A DNA stretch of 64,000 bases from contig NC_021921.1 in the NCBI RefSeq assembly GCF_000470655.1, positions 558,001 to 622,000 of the forward strand, written 5' to 3'. Origin of the DNA: Halorhabdus tiamatea SARL4B (GTDB taxonomy: Archaea; Halobacteriota; Halobacteria; Halobacteriales; Haloarculaceae). Position 1 is the first letter of the stretch. Each line of letters starts with the position of its first letter. The position numbers and the translations under genes are program-made. The notes under the pieces are model-generated. The model saw nothing but the letters and a program-made list of their open reading frames with translations, had not been told where the DNA came from and did not search any database. Positions 1 to 7,813 of the stretch are shown here, one piece after another.

Positions 1-1
1 C

Positions 2-1516
2 ATCATCGCGGTCGTGGTCGGGTACTCGCTGTTCGTCGGGAACCCGTTGCTCGGCGTGCTCGCCGCGGGCGTCATCTATCTCGCGTTCCGCTACGGTGCA
101 CGTGGGAGCGACTCGATGATCCCGAACCTCCTCATCAACAACGCCGAGAAGCAGACCGCGCCCTTCGAGGAGGCGACCGGGGCCCACGCCGGTGCACTGC
201 TCGGCGACGTCCGTCACGACCCCTTCCAGTCGGGCGGCATGGAGACGCCGAGTCACGACCGCGTCGAGGCGGGCGCGATCCACAAGGCCAACAAGGGCGT
301 GCTGTTCGTCGACGAGATCAACACGCTCGACATCCGCTCCCAGCAGAAGCTGATGACCGCGATCCAGGAGGGCGCGTTCTCGATTACCGGCCAGAGCGAG
401 CGGTCCTCCGGCGCGATGGTCCAGACCGAGCCCGTCCCGACGGACTTCATCATGGTCGCGGCAGGCAACTTAGACGCCATGGAGAACATGCACCCGGCCC
501 TGCGCGACCGGATCAAGGGCTACGGGTACGAGGTCTACATGGACGACACCATCGAGGACGACCCCGAGATGCGCCGGAAGTACGCCCGCTTCGTCGCCCA
601 GGAAGTCGAGAAGGACGGCCGCCTCCCGCACTTCACTGCGGAGGGCGTCGAAGAGGTTATCCTGGAAGCGCGCCGTCGGGCCGGCCGCAAAGAGCATCTC
701 TCCCTGAAACTCCGAAATCTCGGTGGACTCGTTCGGGTCGCCGGAGACATCGCCCGCGCCGCGGACAAGGAGTTCACCGAACGCGAGGACGTCCTCCAGG
801 CCAAGGACCGCTCGCGCTCGATCGAACAGCAACTCGCGGACAACTACATCGAGCGCCGCAAGGACTACAAGATGACCGTCAACGAGGGCAGCGCCGTCGG
901 CCGCGTCAACGGCCTGGCCGTCATGGGCGAGGACAGCGGCATCGTCATGCCCGTCATGGCCGAGGTCGCCCCCTCCCAGGGTCCCGGCGAGGTCATCGCG
1001 ACCGGGAAACTCCAGGAGATCGCGATGGAGGCCGTCCAGAACGTCTCCGCGATCATCAAGAAGTTCTCCGACGAGGACATCTCTGAGAAGGACATCCACA
1101 TCCAGTTCGTCCAGTCCTACGAGGGCGTCGAGGGTGACTCAGCGTCGGTGACGGTCGCGACGGCCGTCATCTCCGCGCTGGAGAACATCCCCGTCGAGCA
1201 GAACCTCGCGATGACCGGTTCGCTGTCGGTCCGCGGCGACGTCCTGCCCGTCGGCGGCGTCACCCACAAGATCGAAGCCGCCGCCAAGACCGGCCTCGAT
1301 ACGGTGATCATCCCGAAGGCCAACGAGCAGGACGTGATGATCGAAGACGAGTACGAGGACCAGATCGAGATCGTCCCCGTTTCGCATCTCTCTGAAGTGC
1401 TGGAAGTCGCGCTGGCTGGCGAACCCGAGAAGGACAGTCTGGTCGACCGGCTGAAGTCGATCACCGGCCAGGCCCTCGAACGCAAGGTCGGGCCGACCAA
1501 CCCCAGCCCGCAGTAG
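2..1516 (+). CDS. lonB: LonB, membrane-anchored archaeal Lon protease (5' partial)
   Basis: ATP-dependent protease of the archaeal LonB family, which degrades damaged and regulatory proteins at the membrane. The window opens inside the membrane segment that LonB carries in its AAA+ domain (hydrophobic stretch coded by about 2-110). Next come a Walker B box (VLFVDEIN, about 300-325), the sensor region and the C-terminal S16 peptidase domain. The catalytic Ser is in GDSASVT (codon 1139-1141) and the catalytic Lys in THKIEAA (codon 1268-1270), the Ser-Lys dyad of this family. The reading frame is open to the left edge, so the true start lies outside the window. The CPBP protease gene starts 2 bp after the stop. 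Confidence 0.96.
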   Translation: MIAVVVGYSLFVGNPLLGVLAAGVIYLAFRYGARGSDSMIPNLLINNAEKQTAPFEEATGAHAGALLGDVRHDPFQSGGMETPSHDRVEAGAIHKANKGVLFVDEINTLDIRSQQKLMTAIQEGAFSITGQSERSSGAMVQTEPVPTDFIMVAAGNLDAMENMHPALRDRIKGYGYEVYMDDTIEDDPEMRRKYARFVAQEVEKDGRLPHFTAEGVEEVILEARRRAGRKEHLSLKLRNLGGLVRVAGDIARAADKEFTEREDVLQAKDRSRSIEQQLADNYIERRKDYKMTVNEGSAVGRVNGLAVMGEDSGIVMPVMAEVAPSQGPGEVIATGKLQEIAMEAVQNVSAIIKKFSDEDISEKDIHIQFVQSYEGVEGDSASVTVATAVISALENIPVEQNLAMTGSLSVRGDVLPVGGVTHKIEAAAKTGLDTVIIPKANEQDVMIEDEYEDQIEIVPVSHLSEVLEVALAGEPEKDSLVDRLKSITGQALERKVGPTNPSPQ

Positions 1517-1518
1517 CC

Positions 1519-2355
1519 GTGCCGAACTGGGCCGCCTTCGTCGGCCTCACCGGCGTGATCGTTTCATTCGTTGTCCTGCTCGCGCACCTCTCCCAGCGAC
1601 TGCTCGACGCGGAGCCGGCTGACCGCCGTCCGACCGTCCGGCTGCAGCCGACGGGACTGGACCCCGGCGTCGCTGGGTCGAGATGGATACGCGTTCGGCC
1701 GGCCGATCGCTCGGCGACAGCTGAACATGCCGTGACGAATCCCGACTCCCCGTCGTCTATGCCGACCCTCGCTCTGCTCGCCAACGTCGTGCTCACGCAG
1801 GGGTTCTTCGGCGGCGTGCTCCTGGTCGGCGCGCTCGTCTTTTCGATCCCGCTCTCGGCCTTTGGCGTCGGTCCCGAGCCACTCAGTACCGGCGTCCCGG
1901 CGGTCGGTCTCGGGATCGCTCTGGGCATCGGGCTCTGGATCGGGAGTGAGCTTGCGGTCGCCGTCGCCGACGCAGCGGGGATCGGCTACGACCAGCAGGT
2001 TCGATCGATGCTGACGCCGACGACGATGGGCGAGTGGGTTCTGCTGCTCGCCGTCGTGTTGCCGATCGTCGCCGCGAGTGAGGAGTTCGTCTTCCGGGCG
2101 GCTGCCATCGGCGTCCCGGCGACTGGACTCGACGCGTCGCCGTGGGCACTCGCGGTCGTCTCCTCACTCGCCTTCGGCGTGGCTCACGGCGCGCAAGGTC
2201 GGGCTGGTGTGGTCGTGACTGGTGCTCTGGGCCTTGGTTTGGCAAGCGTCTACATCGCCACGGGGAGTCTCCTGGTGGTGATCGTCGCCCACTACGTGCT
2301 CAACGCGACGGAGTTCCTCGTTCACGAGCGGAGGAGCGTCGATTCGATAGAGTAG
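1519..2355 (+). CDS. CPBP-family intramembrane metalloprotease
   Basis: Predicted intramembrane glutamic/metallo-protease of the CPBP (CAAX protease and bacteriocin-processing, Abi) family. It is a 278-residue, mostly hydrophobic protein with about 6 membrane segments. The family motifs are visible: EEFVFR with Glu188, Glu189 and Arg193, a His-Gly at 223-224, and HYVLN with His258 and Asn262. The GTG start lies 2 bp after the lonB stop, so the two are probably co-transcribed, a pairing that suggests membrane protein quality control (inference). An unusual hydrophilic stretch of about 60 residues (about 30-90) separates the first membrane segment from the rest. An internal ATG at codon 81 could be an alternative start. 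Confidence 0.85.
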   Translation: MPNWAAFVGLTGVIVSFVVLLAHLSQRLLDAEPADRRPTVRLQPTGLDPGVAGSRWIRVRPADRSATAEHAVTNPDSPSSMPTLALLANVVLTQGFFGGVLLVGALVFSIPLSAFGVGPEPLSTGVPAVGLGIALGIGLWIGSELAVAVADAAGIGYDQQVRSMLTPTTMGEWVLLLAVVLPIVAASEEFVFRAAAIGVPATGLDASPWALAVVSSLAFGVAHGAQGRAGVVVTGALGLGLASVYIATGSLLVVIVAHYVLNATEFLVHERRSVDSIE

Positions 2356-2399
2356 TGACCGCGTTGGCAGTCGCTCGCCCCCCGCTGGGAGCACCTTCG

Positions 2400-2641
2400 T
2401 CATCGCAATCCCTGGTCGAAATAATCGAGGGTGCGGGGCCACGCGGTTATCGCGGCACGGTTGTTGGCCGTCGGTGTCCCGCCGAACCGATCGTCCGACA
2501 GTGACTCGTACGGCCAGTATGGAAGCGTGATGATGTGTCCGGCACCGGAATACACGTGGTGGGCGTAGTCGTTCTCGAAGTCGGCAGCGTCCAGCCGGGT
2601 AACTCGCAGGTCACCCGTACGACGGAGCGAGCGCTGCAAAC
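2400..2641 (-). pseudogene. 3' remnant of a BAAT/dienelactone-hydrolase-type acyltransferase gene
   Basis: About 80 codons on the minus strand read as the C-terminal end of the BAAT C-terminal domain (acyl-CoA thioester hydrolase/dienelactone hydrolase fold). The visible pieces are the catalytic-His region (SGAGHIITLPYWP), the GGTPTANN loop and the final WPRTLDYF helix. No catalytic Ser domain or start lies upstream. Homology stops abruptly at about 2641, where a 26-bp repeat and non-coding sequence begin. It is therefore a truncated, non-functional remnant. Recognition rests on remembered family motifs only. Confidence 0.6.
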
Positions 2642-2881
2642 GGTCGTAGTGTACGCCCGGAACACTATCGGCCGAACTTCTACTAGTAGGCTCATGGGAT
2701 TTGTAATCGGGCGTCCGGCGACCGAGCGGCTCGGAGAGCCCGGTAGGTCGCCGGTTCACTCGCCGAAGGCGAGGCCAAGGAAGGGGCGAAGCCCCTGACG
2801 CAGGCTTTTGGCCGAGCTTTTGCAAGCGAGCGACGCAGTCGCTCGCGTAGTAAAAGGTCGTAGTGTACGCCCGGAACACTA
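2642..2881. repeat. 26-bp direct repeats bracketing a hairpin-bearing non-coding segment
   Basis: The same 26-bp sequence, starting GGTCGTAGTGTACGCC, occurs at 2642-2667 and at 2856-2881. The 188 bp between the copies code for nothing recognisable. They contain perfect stem-loops at 2759-2773 (6-bp stem), 2782-2796 (AGGGGC/GCCCCT) and 2826-2846 (9-bp stem GCGAGCGAC/GTCGCTCGC). The first copy sits exactly where the hydrolase remnant loses homology. This suggests the segment is part of a small mobile or recombined element (inference). Confidence 0.65.
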
Positions 2882-2940
2882 ACGACCGACCTCATTCCTG
2901 GCGGCGTGCCGGGTTGGTCGGGAAACCCTCGTGCCGGGCG

Positions 2941-3090
2941 GGTGGCGCGTCAGCGCCACCGAATGCCGAAGCGGCGCAAGCCGCTGAGGCGGGAGACGCC
3001 GTCAGGCGTCTCCGGATGCACGAGCGGCGGATGCCGCAAGTGCGGGTGGCGCGTCAGCGCCACCGAAGACAGAGGCGGTGTCAACCGCCT
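2941..3090. repeat. Cluster of six short hairpins with shared tetraloops
   Basis: Six perfect stem-loops are packed into 150 bp: 2941-2960 and 3045-3064 (identical, 8-bp stem GGTGGCGC, loop GTCA), 2970-2985 (loop GCAA), 2992-3013 (9-bp stem, loop GTCA), 3024-3037 (loop GGAT) and 3073-3090 (7-bp stem, loop GTCA). Stem sequences differ while the GTCA loop recurs four times. No protein-coding gene is credible here: the open frames have no domain and run through the palindromes. It could be a structured RNA or the non-coding end of a decayed IS605-type element, but this cannot be decided from the sequence. The flanks 2882-2940 and 3091-3192 hold nothing else except a 5-bp hairpin at 3166-3180. 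Confidence 0.6.
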
Positions 3091-3192
3091 GTCAATGTCA
3101 CGTGCCCGGGTTCGCCGCGCTGTCATCGCACCCCTGTGGGTGAACTCGGGCGGGGACTAAGGCACGTACCTAAAAGGTACCGCTGGACGGAG

Positions 3193-3211
3193 TAAAGCCC
3201 TTCGCGCTTTA
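3193..3211 (-). terminator. Hairpin overlapping the stop codon of the CBS gene
   Basis: TAAAGC at 3193-3198 pairs with GCTTTA at 3206-3211 around a 7-nt loop. The right arm contains the stop codon of the minus-strand CBS-domain gene, so the element could mark its 3' end. It is equally the last of the hairpins in the non-coding tract to its left. Confidence 0.35.
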
Positions 3212-3763
3212 GACGTCGCGGCAGTCACTACAGAGCAACTGGCCGTTGAACGAGACGAGGTCGCTCGTCAACGCGCCGCAGCGCTCACAGATCCCCTGAT
3301 TCGAGTACCCGGCGTCGGATTCGGCTGTTCCTTCGGTCCTCGCCGGTTCGAGATTCTCGGTTTCGGCCGTCGATTCCCTGCTGAGCGCGACCGAGCGCAC
3401 GAGATCACTCTCGGTGACGACCCCTGCGACGTCGCCACTCCCATCGAAGACGACCAGCAGGGGAACGGAACTCGAAAGCAACTGATCGGCGGCCGATTCG
3501 ACGTGGTCGTCGACGTCGATCTGCGGGACCGTCGACTCCATCGCCTCGCTAACCGTGTCGTCCTCGTGCGCATCGGCATCTAGCAGTTGATCGAGCACGT
3601 TTCCGACTGAGATGGTTCCGACCGGGTCGTTCCCCCGAAGCACGACGGCCCCGTCGGCGCGCTCCGCTCGCAGCAAGCGACCAGTCTCGGCGAGTCCGTC
3701 AGCTTCACTGACACCGACGAACTCGCGTGTCATCACCTCCCGCACACTGTTCGATTCGTTCAT
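3209..3763 (-). CDS. Tandem CBS-domain protein with C-terminal zinc ribbon
   Basis: A 184-residue cytoplasmic protein with two CBS domains (about residues 7-60 and 70-130), the Bateman module that senses adenosyl ligands. An acidic linker follows, then a C-terminal treble-clef or zinc-ribbon knuckle with Cys159, Cys162, Cys178 and Cys181. CBS plus zinc ribbon is common in haloarchaea, but its target is not known. It is a single gene, with the hairpin-rich non-coding tract downstream and about 235 bp of apparently empty DNA upstream to the DUF5785 gene. A regulatory role is inferred from the CBS pair only. Confidence 0.85.
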   Translation of the reverse strand: MNESNSVREVMTREFVGVSEADGLAETGRLLRAERADGAVVLRGNDPVGTISVGNVLDQLLDADAHEDDTVSEAMESTVPQIDVDDHVESAADQLLSSSVPLLVVFDGSGDVAGVVTESDLVRSVALSRESTAETENLEPARTEGTAESDAGYSNQGICERCGALTSDLVSFNGQLLCSDCRDV

Positions 3764-3998
3764 ACTCAGTACTTTACTACGTTGGCTCTAAAAGATACCT
3801 GCGCCACGTTTAAGGCCGGAGAACTCGTATTTGTGTGGCTATCACTCATACACTGGTTGGAGAATGAGAGGCGAACATAAACAGAGGACACGTTCACTAG
3901 TTTCGATCACGTACCGGAACAGTCCACACAGGGCTGCACTATCGGACGGCTCGTCGACGAGAGCCAAACGAGGCTGAGAAAATCCCTTGGTCCGAAAC

Positions 3999-4295
3999 TC
4001 AGGCGTGATCGCGTTCCAGTGGCCAGTAGCCCCCCTCGCGCATCGCCTCGCCGACGGCCGTGTGGAACGCGGGGAAGTCCTCGAACTCAGTGGCCTCGAC
4101 GTGTTCGAAGATGTCAGCGACGCTGACGACCTGTTCGTGGTCGATTCGAACTGGATCGTCGCCGTACTCAGCGAGGAACGCCTCGGTGGCGACAGGAAAG
4201 TCCTCGGCGTCGAGTTTCTTCGCGACGATCGCCTGCCCGTACTTGCGACGCCCCTCACTTCCTGCTTCGCCGTCGGGATCGTGTGGCCAGTCCAT
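3999..4295 (-). CDS. DUF5785-type small haloarchaeal protein
   Basis: A 98-residue soluble acidic protein beginning MDWPHDPDGEAGSEGRRKYG, which I recognise as the haloarchaeal DUF5785 family. Function is unknown. The start was placed at the inner ATG (4293-4295) because family members begin with this motif; an upstream in-frame ATG at 4304 would add three residues. It contains no membrane segment, signal peptide or cysteine pair. The gene is divergent from the micro-gene pair at 4450; the 154 bp between them hold the promoters. No operon partner is visible. Confidence 0.8.
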   Translation of the reverse strand: MDWPHDPDGEAGSEGRRKYGQAIVAKKLDAEDFPVATEAFLAEYGDDPVRIDHEQVVSVADIFEHVEATEFEDFPAFHTAVGEAMREGGYWPLERDHA

Positions 4296-4449
4296 AGGTA
4301 TCACTCGACCGGTTGAGACAAAAGAATTGGGTCGATCACACGCCGTGGCAACGGCGATAGTTTTTTGGTATCGTATTCAGAGGTGTAGGTGTGCAGCGTC
4401 GAACGAACGAGAAACAGGGGACATGCGGGAACAAATGGGGGATACTTGA

Positions 4450-4599
4450 ATGGAGTCACCGGGAAACTCGTCTGGGACGGATCGACCACGAATCGACGCC
4501 GAGCATACGGACGATCAGCTGTATATCATCTACGACCGGGTGAACTTTGACGCCTGGATCCAGTCTGATTACCACGTCGATCGGACCGGGTGGCGGTGA
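4450..4599 (+). CDS. 49-residue micro-protein, DUF7331-like
   Basis: A 49-codon gene starting MESPGNSSG. Its C-terminal half (LYIIYDRVNFDAWIQSD) matches the pattern I know from haloarchaeal DUF7331 micro-proteins, in which a YD..N..AWIQSD core follows an acidic disordered N-terminus. Function is unknown. Its stop overlaps the next gene's GTG start in a GTGA, which implies translational coupling. A purine-rich GGGGGA lies 8 nt before the ATG. The protein is soluble with no membrane segment. It is supported by the motif, the overlap and the acidic composition, not by length. Confidence 0.7.
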   Translation: MESPGNSSGTDRPRIDAEHTDDQLYIIYDRVNFDAWIQSDYHVDRTGWR

Positions 4600-4751
4600 G
4601 CCGGTCCGCGTTCCACGATCGTAACGATCATTGGGGGGCCGTCGCCGAATACGACCATCCGCGCGTCGTCCGGATTGCCGCGACACTTTGGGCAGTGTCT
4701 TTCACGCTCGGATTGGTGGTCTACGCAGCGCTGTACGTCGTTCCGTGGTGA
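4596..4751 (+). CDS. 51-residue single-pass membrane micro-protein
   Basis: A GTG-initiated gene of 51 codons coupled to the preceding micro-gene by a 4-bp GTGA overlap. The first 24 residues are charged (HDRNDHWGAVAEYDHPRVVR) and the rest form one long hydrophobic helix ending in VVPW, so it is probably a single-pass inner-membrane protein. I do not recognise a family with confidence. The partner is a DUF7331-like soluble micro-protein, so the two may form a small membrane-associated pair (inference). The convergent purF gene ends 35 bp away. Confidence 0.6.
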   Translation: MSRSAFHDRNDHWGAVAEYDHPRVVRIAATLWAVSFTLGLVVYAALYVVPW

Positions 4752-4785
4752 GCACGGTACTTGGCGACGCCAGACAGCGGCCAAT

Positions 4786-6213
4786 TCAGTCGTCGGCCAC
4801 GTCCGGCCCGTCGATGACGGGGCGTGCGATTTCACGGTCTGTGGCCTCGCCGTCGATATCGTAGGGGTACTCGCCGGTGACACAGCCGAGACAGAGATCC
4901 TCGCGGGCAGTCCCGAGCGTCTCGGAGATGGCGTCGATCGAGAGGTACGACAGGCTGTCGGCCCCGATCGTCTCGCGGATCTCCTCGATCGAGCGGTCGC
5001 CGGCGATGAGTTCGTCACGAGACGCCATGTCGATCCCCATGTAACACGGAGCGACGATCGGCGGCGAGCCGATCCGGAGGTGAATCTCCTCGGCTCCGGC
5101 GTCCCGGAGGAGATCGAGCAGTTGCGTCGAAGTCGTCCCGCGGACGATCGAGTCGTCGATCAGCGTGACGCTTTTGCCCTCGATCGTGTTCTTGATCGGG
5201 TTGAGTTTCAGTCGGACGGCCCGTTCACGCTCGTCCTGGGTCGGCATGATGAACGTCCGGCCGACGTATCGGTTCTTCATCAGGCCCTCGGCGAACTCGA
5301 CGTCCTCGGCAGCGGCCGCATACCCGGAGGCGAAGGCCCGCCCCGAGTCAGGGACCGGAAGGACGACGTCGGTGTCGATGCCGGACTCCTCGTAGAGCTT
5401 CCGCCCGAGTTCTCGTCGGGTGTCGTAGACGAGTTTCCCGTCGATCTCGGAGTCGGGACGGGCAAAGTAGACGTGCTCGAAAAAGCAGTGGGCCGTCCGG
5501 TCGTTCTCGACGAGTTGATAGGAGTCGTACCCGGCTCCGTCCGGTTGGAGAACGATGAGTTCGCCCGGTCGAACGTCCCGGATCACTTCGCCATCGAGGG
5601 TATCGACCGCGGACGATTCCGATGCGATGACGTACCCGTCCTCGACTTTGCCGAGACACAGCGGCCGATTGCCTTCCGGATCACGAAGGCCGAGGACGGT
5701 GTCGTCGTGGGTGATCGTCAGCGAATACGAGCCGTGGATGCGTTGCATCGTCCGCTTGACCGCCCGGACCAGATCCGCCTCGAGGAGGTTGCGCGCGAGG
5801 TCGTGGGCGATGACCTCCGTGTCACCGTCCGAGGTGAACGCGTGGCCGAGTTCCGCGAGCTCGTCGCGAACGTCGTCGGCGTTGACGAGGTTGCCGTTGT
5901 GACTCAGCGCGAGCGAGCCACTCTTAAACGAGACAGTGAATGGCTGGGCACAGCTCGAATCGACACTCCCGGCGGTCGGATACCGAACGTGGCCGATCCC
6001 GACCGATCCGTTGAGCGCGTCGATGTCGTCGGGACCGAAGACGTCACCCACCAGTCCCATCCCGATGTGGCTGTACTGCTGGAAGCCGTCGTGGGTCACG
6101 ATCCCGGCCGATTCCTGGCCGCGATGCTGAAGCGCGTAGAGAGAATAGTAAATCGGGCGTGCGGCCTCACGGTTCTGCAAGGAAATGCCGACTACGCCGC
6201 ACTTCTCGTCCAT
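4786..6213 (-). CDS. purF: Amidophosphoribosyltransferase
   Basis: Catalyses the first committed step of purine synthesis: glutamine plus PRPP gives 5-phosphoribosylamine. It has 475 residues, the usual length. The N-terminal Ntn-type glutaminase domain starts MDEKCGVVG, so the nucleophile is Cys5 and a four-residue propeptide must be removed. The PRPP-binding loop reads TLIDDSIVRGTTS in the C-terminal phosphoribosyltransferase domain. The start was set at 6211-6213 because upstream in-frame codons overlap rpl37e and show no homology. It is the third gene of an lsm-rpl37e-purF operon; the gap to rpl37e is 8 bp. Confidence 0.96.
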   Translation of the reverse strand: MDEKCGVVGISLQNREAARPIYYSLYALQHRGQESAGIVTHDGFQQYSHIGMGLVGDVFGPDDIDALNGSVGIGHVRYPTAGSVDSSCAQPFTVSFKSGSLALSHNGNLVNADDVRDELAELGHAFTSDGDTEVIAHDLARNLLEADLVRAVKRTMQRIHGSYSLTITHDDTVLGLRDPEGNRPLCLGKVEDGYVIASESSAVDTLDGEVIRDVRPGELIVLQPDGAGYDSYQLVENDRTAHCFFEHVYFARPDSEIDGKLVYDTRRELGRKLYEESGIDTDVVLPVPDSGRAFASGYAAAAEDVEFAEGLMKNRYVGRTFIMPTQDERERAVRLKLNPIKNTIEGKSVTLIDDSIVRGTTSTQLLDLLRDAGAEEIHLRIGSPPIVAPCYMGIDMASRDELIAGDRSIEEIRETIGADSLSYLSIDAISETLGTAREDLCLGCVTGEYPYDIDGEATDREIARPVIDGPDVADD

Positions 6214-6221
6214 CGATCGGG

Positions 6222-6395
6222 TTATTCGCCGGCCTTCTCTTGCCAGGCGTAGTCGCGGCGCTTGGCGGACTTCCCGAAGCCACACGACGCACAGACGCCT
6301 TTCGTGACGTGATAGGACTTCTCGCCACACCGTCGGCACTTGACGTGGGTCGTCTTGTTCTTCTTGCCCTGGCTCGCAGTTCCTTTCCCAGTCAT
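6222..6395 (-). CDS. rpl37e: 50S ribosomal protein L37e
   Basis: A 57-residue basic zinc-ribbon protein of the large ribosomal subunit. Two CxxC knuckles are visible (CRRC at about 20-23 and CASC at about 35-38) along with the typical [14 protein letters not shown] start. It is too short for most gene callers but unmistakable. Its ATG overlaps the lsm stop in an ATGA, and purF follows 8 bp downstream. It is among the few basic proteins in the window, as expected for an rRNA binder. Confidence 0.95.
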   Translation of the reverse strand: MTGKGTASQGKKNKTTHVKCRRCGEKSYHVTKGVCASCGFGKSAKRRDYAWQEKAGE

Positions 6396-6577
6396 AGGTG
6401 TATCGAGACGACGTTGTCGCCGCGTATAATCGTTGTGTCTTCGTCCGCCGACAGCACCAGATTCAGATGCTGGTCGTACCCGGAGAGTTCGCCCTCGAGA
6501 ACCTCGCCGTCCTTCAAATCGACCGCGACTACCGACCCGATCGCGTCCTCGAGCACGTCATGCGGTTGATCACTCAT
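6392..6577 (-). CDS. lsm: LSm (Sm-like) RNA-binding protein
   Basis: A 61-residue archaeal Sm-like protein that forms heptameric rings and binds U-rich RNA. Sm motif 1 ([25 protein letters not shown]) and Sm motif 2 ([10 protein letters not shown]) are both present with normal spacing. It is the first gene of a three-gene operon and overlaps rpl37e by 4 bp. The lsm-rpl37e pairing is widely conserved in archaea, which supports the call. The single-copy short form lacks any C-terminal extension. Confidence 0.95.
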   Translation of the reverse strand: MSDQPHDVLEDAIGSVVAVDLKDGEVLEGELSGYDQHLNLVLSADEDTTIIRGDNVVSIHL

Positions 6578-6661
6578 ACGGAAATGAGACGGCGATGGCC
6601 TGATAAACGTATCGACTCCCCGGAATGGTCGTCAGTGGTACGCTGTCGTCCTGCACCGCGA

Positions 6662-7741
6662 TTACGCCCCGTCGCCCGCCTCGAAGTCCACGCCGAAGGG
6701 CGCAAATGACTCGGCGGTGACGGCGAACGCACCGAGTAGCGCCGCGGCATCCGTCAGATCCTCGGTGTCGATCACTTCGACGGGGGTGTGCATGTAACGG
6801 TTTGGGAGCCCGAGATTGACCGACGGGATCCCGCCACGCTGGGTGTAGAACGCGTCGGCGTCGGTCCCGGTCTGGATGCCAGTCGCTTCGAGTTGGACGT
6901 CGAGACCCTCCTCGTCGGCGACCGAGCGGAGTGACTCGACGAGTCGCGGGTGGTTCACACTGCCGCGCGCGACGACCGGCCCGCCGCCGAGTTCGACGTC
7001 GCTGGATCGCTTGCCCGGCACGTCGGGTGTGTCGGTCGCGTGCGTGACGTCGACCGCAACGACGGCGTCGGGATCGAGGTCGAACCCGACCATCTTCGCA
7101 CCCTGGAGACCGAGTTCTTCCTGGACGGTGCTCACAGCGTAGACCGTCGCCGCCGCGTCGGCCTCGCTGGCTCGACGCAGCGCCTCGGCGGCCGTCCAGA
7201 TCCCGACGCTGTTGTCCATCCCACGGGCCGACAGGCGCGTCCCCGCGAGCGAGTGCAGCCCCGAGGTGAACGTCACCGAATCGCCGATCTCGACGCGGTC
7301 GCGTGCGGCTTCTCCGTCTGAAACACCGATGTCGACGTGCTGTTCGGCGACGTCCGCAACCGCGTCCTCGTCGCGATCACGCAGGTGGATCGCCGTCTGG
7401 CCGACGACACCGGAGACGGGGCCGTCGTCGGTGTGAACGGTAACGTGTTGGCCGCGAGTGACCGTCCGATCGGACCCGCCGATACGCGACAGTCGGAGAT
7501 AGCCGTCCTCGGTAATGTCACGGACCATGAAGCCGATCTCGTCGCCGTGGCCGGCGATCGCGATCTCGCACTCGCCGTCGCCCTCGTGGACCGCGACGGC
7601 GTTGCCGTAGTCGTCGGTACGGATCTCGTCGGCGAACTGCGAGACATACTCGATCCAGACCTGCTGGCTCGAGCGTTCGAACCCCGACGGGCTCGCGGTA
7701 TCGAGCAACGACTCCAGAAAGTCTCGTCGTGTGTCGTCCAT
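6662..7741 (-). CDS. M42-family (glutamyl aminopeptidase/TET-like) metallopeptidase
   Basis: A di-zinc aminopeptidase of family M42, which forms tetrahedral TET-type particles that trim peptides left by the proteasome and Lon. It has 359 residues. Predicted metal and catalytic residues are visible: His65 and Asp67 (AGHGDE), Asp176 (RGMDN), Glu208-Glu209 (QEELG), Asp231 and His318 (YMHTP). The apical/PDZ-like insert lies between residues about 70 and 165. It stands alone on the minus strand, 73 bp from the YeeE gene. Metal set and length are normal, so activity is expected. Confidence 0.9.
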   Translation of the reverse strand: MDDTRRDFLESLLDTASPSGFERSSQQVWIEYVSQFADEIRTDDYGNAVAVHEGDGECEIAIAGHGDEIGFMVRDITEDGYLRLSRIGGSDRTVTRGQHVTVHTDDGPVSGVVGQTAIHLRDRDEDAVADVAEQHVDIGVSDGEAARDRVEIGDSVTFTSGLHSLAGTRLSARGMDNSVGIWTAAEALRRASEADAAATVYAVSTVQEELGLQGAKMVGFDLDPDAVVAVDVTHATDTPDVPGKRSSDVELGGGPVVARGSVNHPRLVESLRSVADEEGLDVQLEATGIQTGTDADAFYTQRGGIPSVNLGLPNRYMHTPVEVIDTEDLTDAAALLGAFAVTAESFAPFGVDFEAGDGA

Positions 7742-7813
7742 GTATCCCCTCGAGTCGGTGTCGCCAAAACCGTCACGTCTGGTCGGCGAGACGCGGGGTC
7801 GTGACTGACGGCC

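Noticed and set aside
2..1516. A start for LonB at the GTG at position 14.
   Set aside because: The frame is open to the window edge and the translation begins inside a membrane helix of the AAA domain, so the real start is outside.
2906..3160. Plus-strand frames in the hairpin tract that could be read as a TnpB C-terminal tail.
   Set aside because: They run through the palindromes and contain no RuvC or zinc-finger motif. I could not establish a transposase, so only the hairpins are reported.
4675..6252. A 525-codon plus-strand frame over purF.
   Set aside because: It is the antisense shadow of purF. It has no domain and its composition mirrors purF codons.
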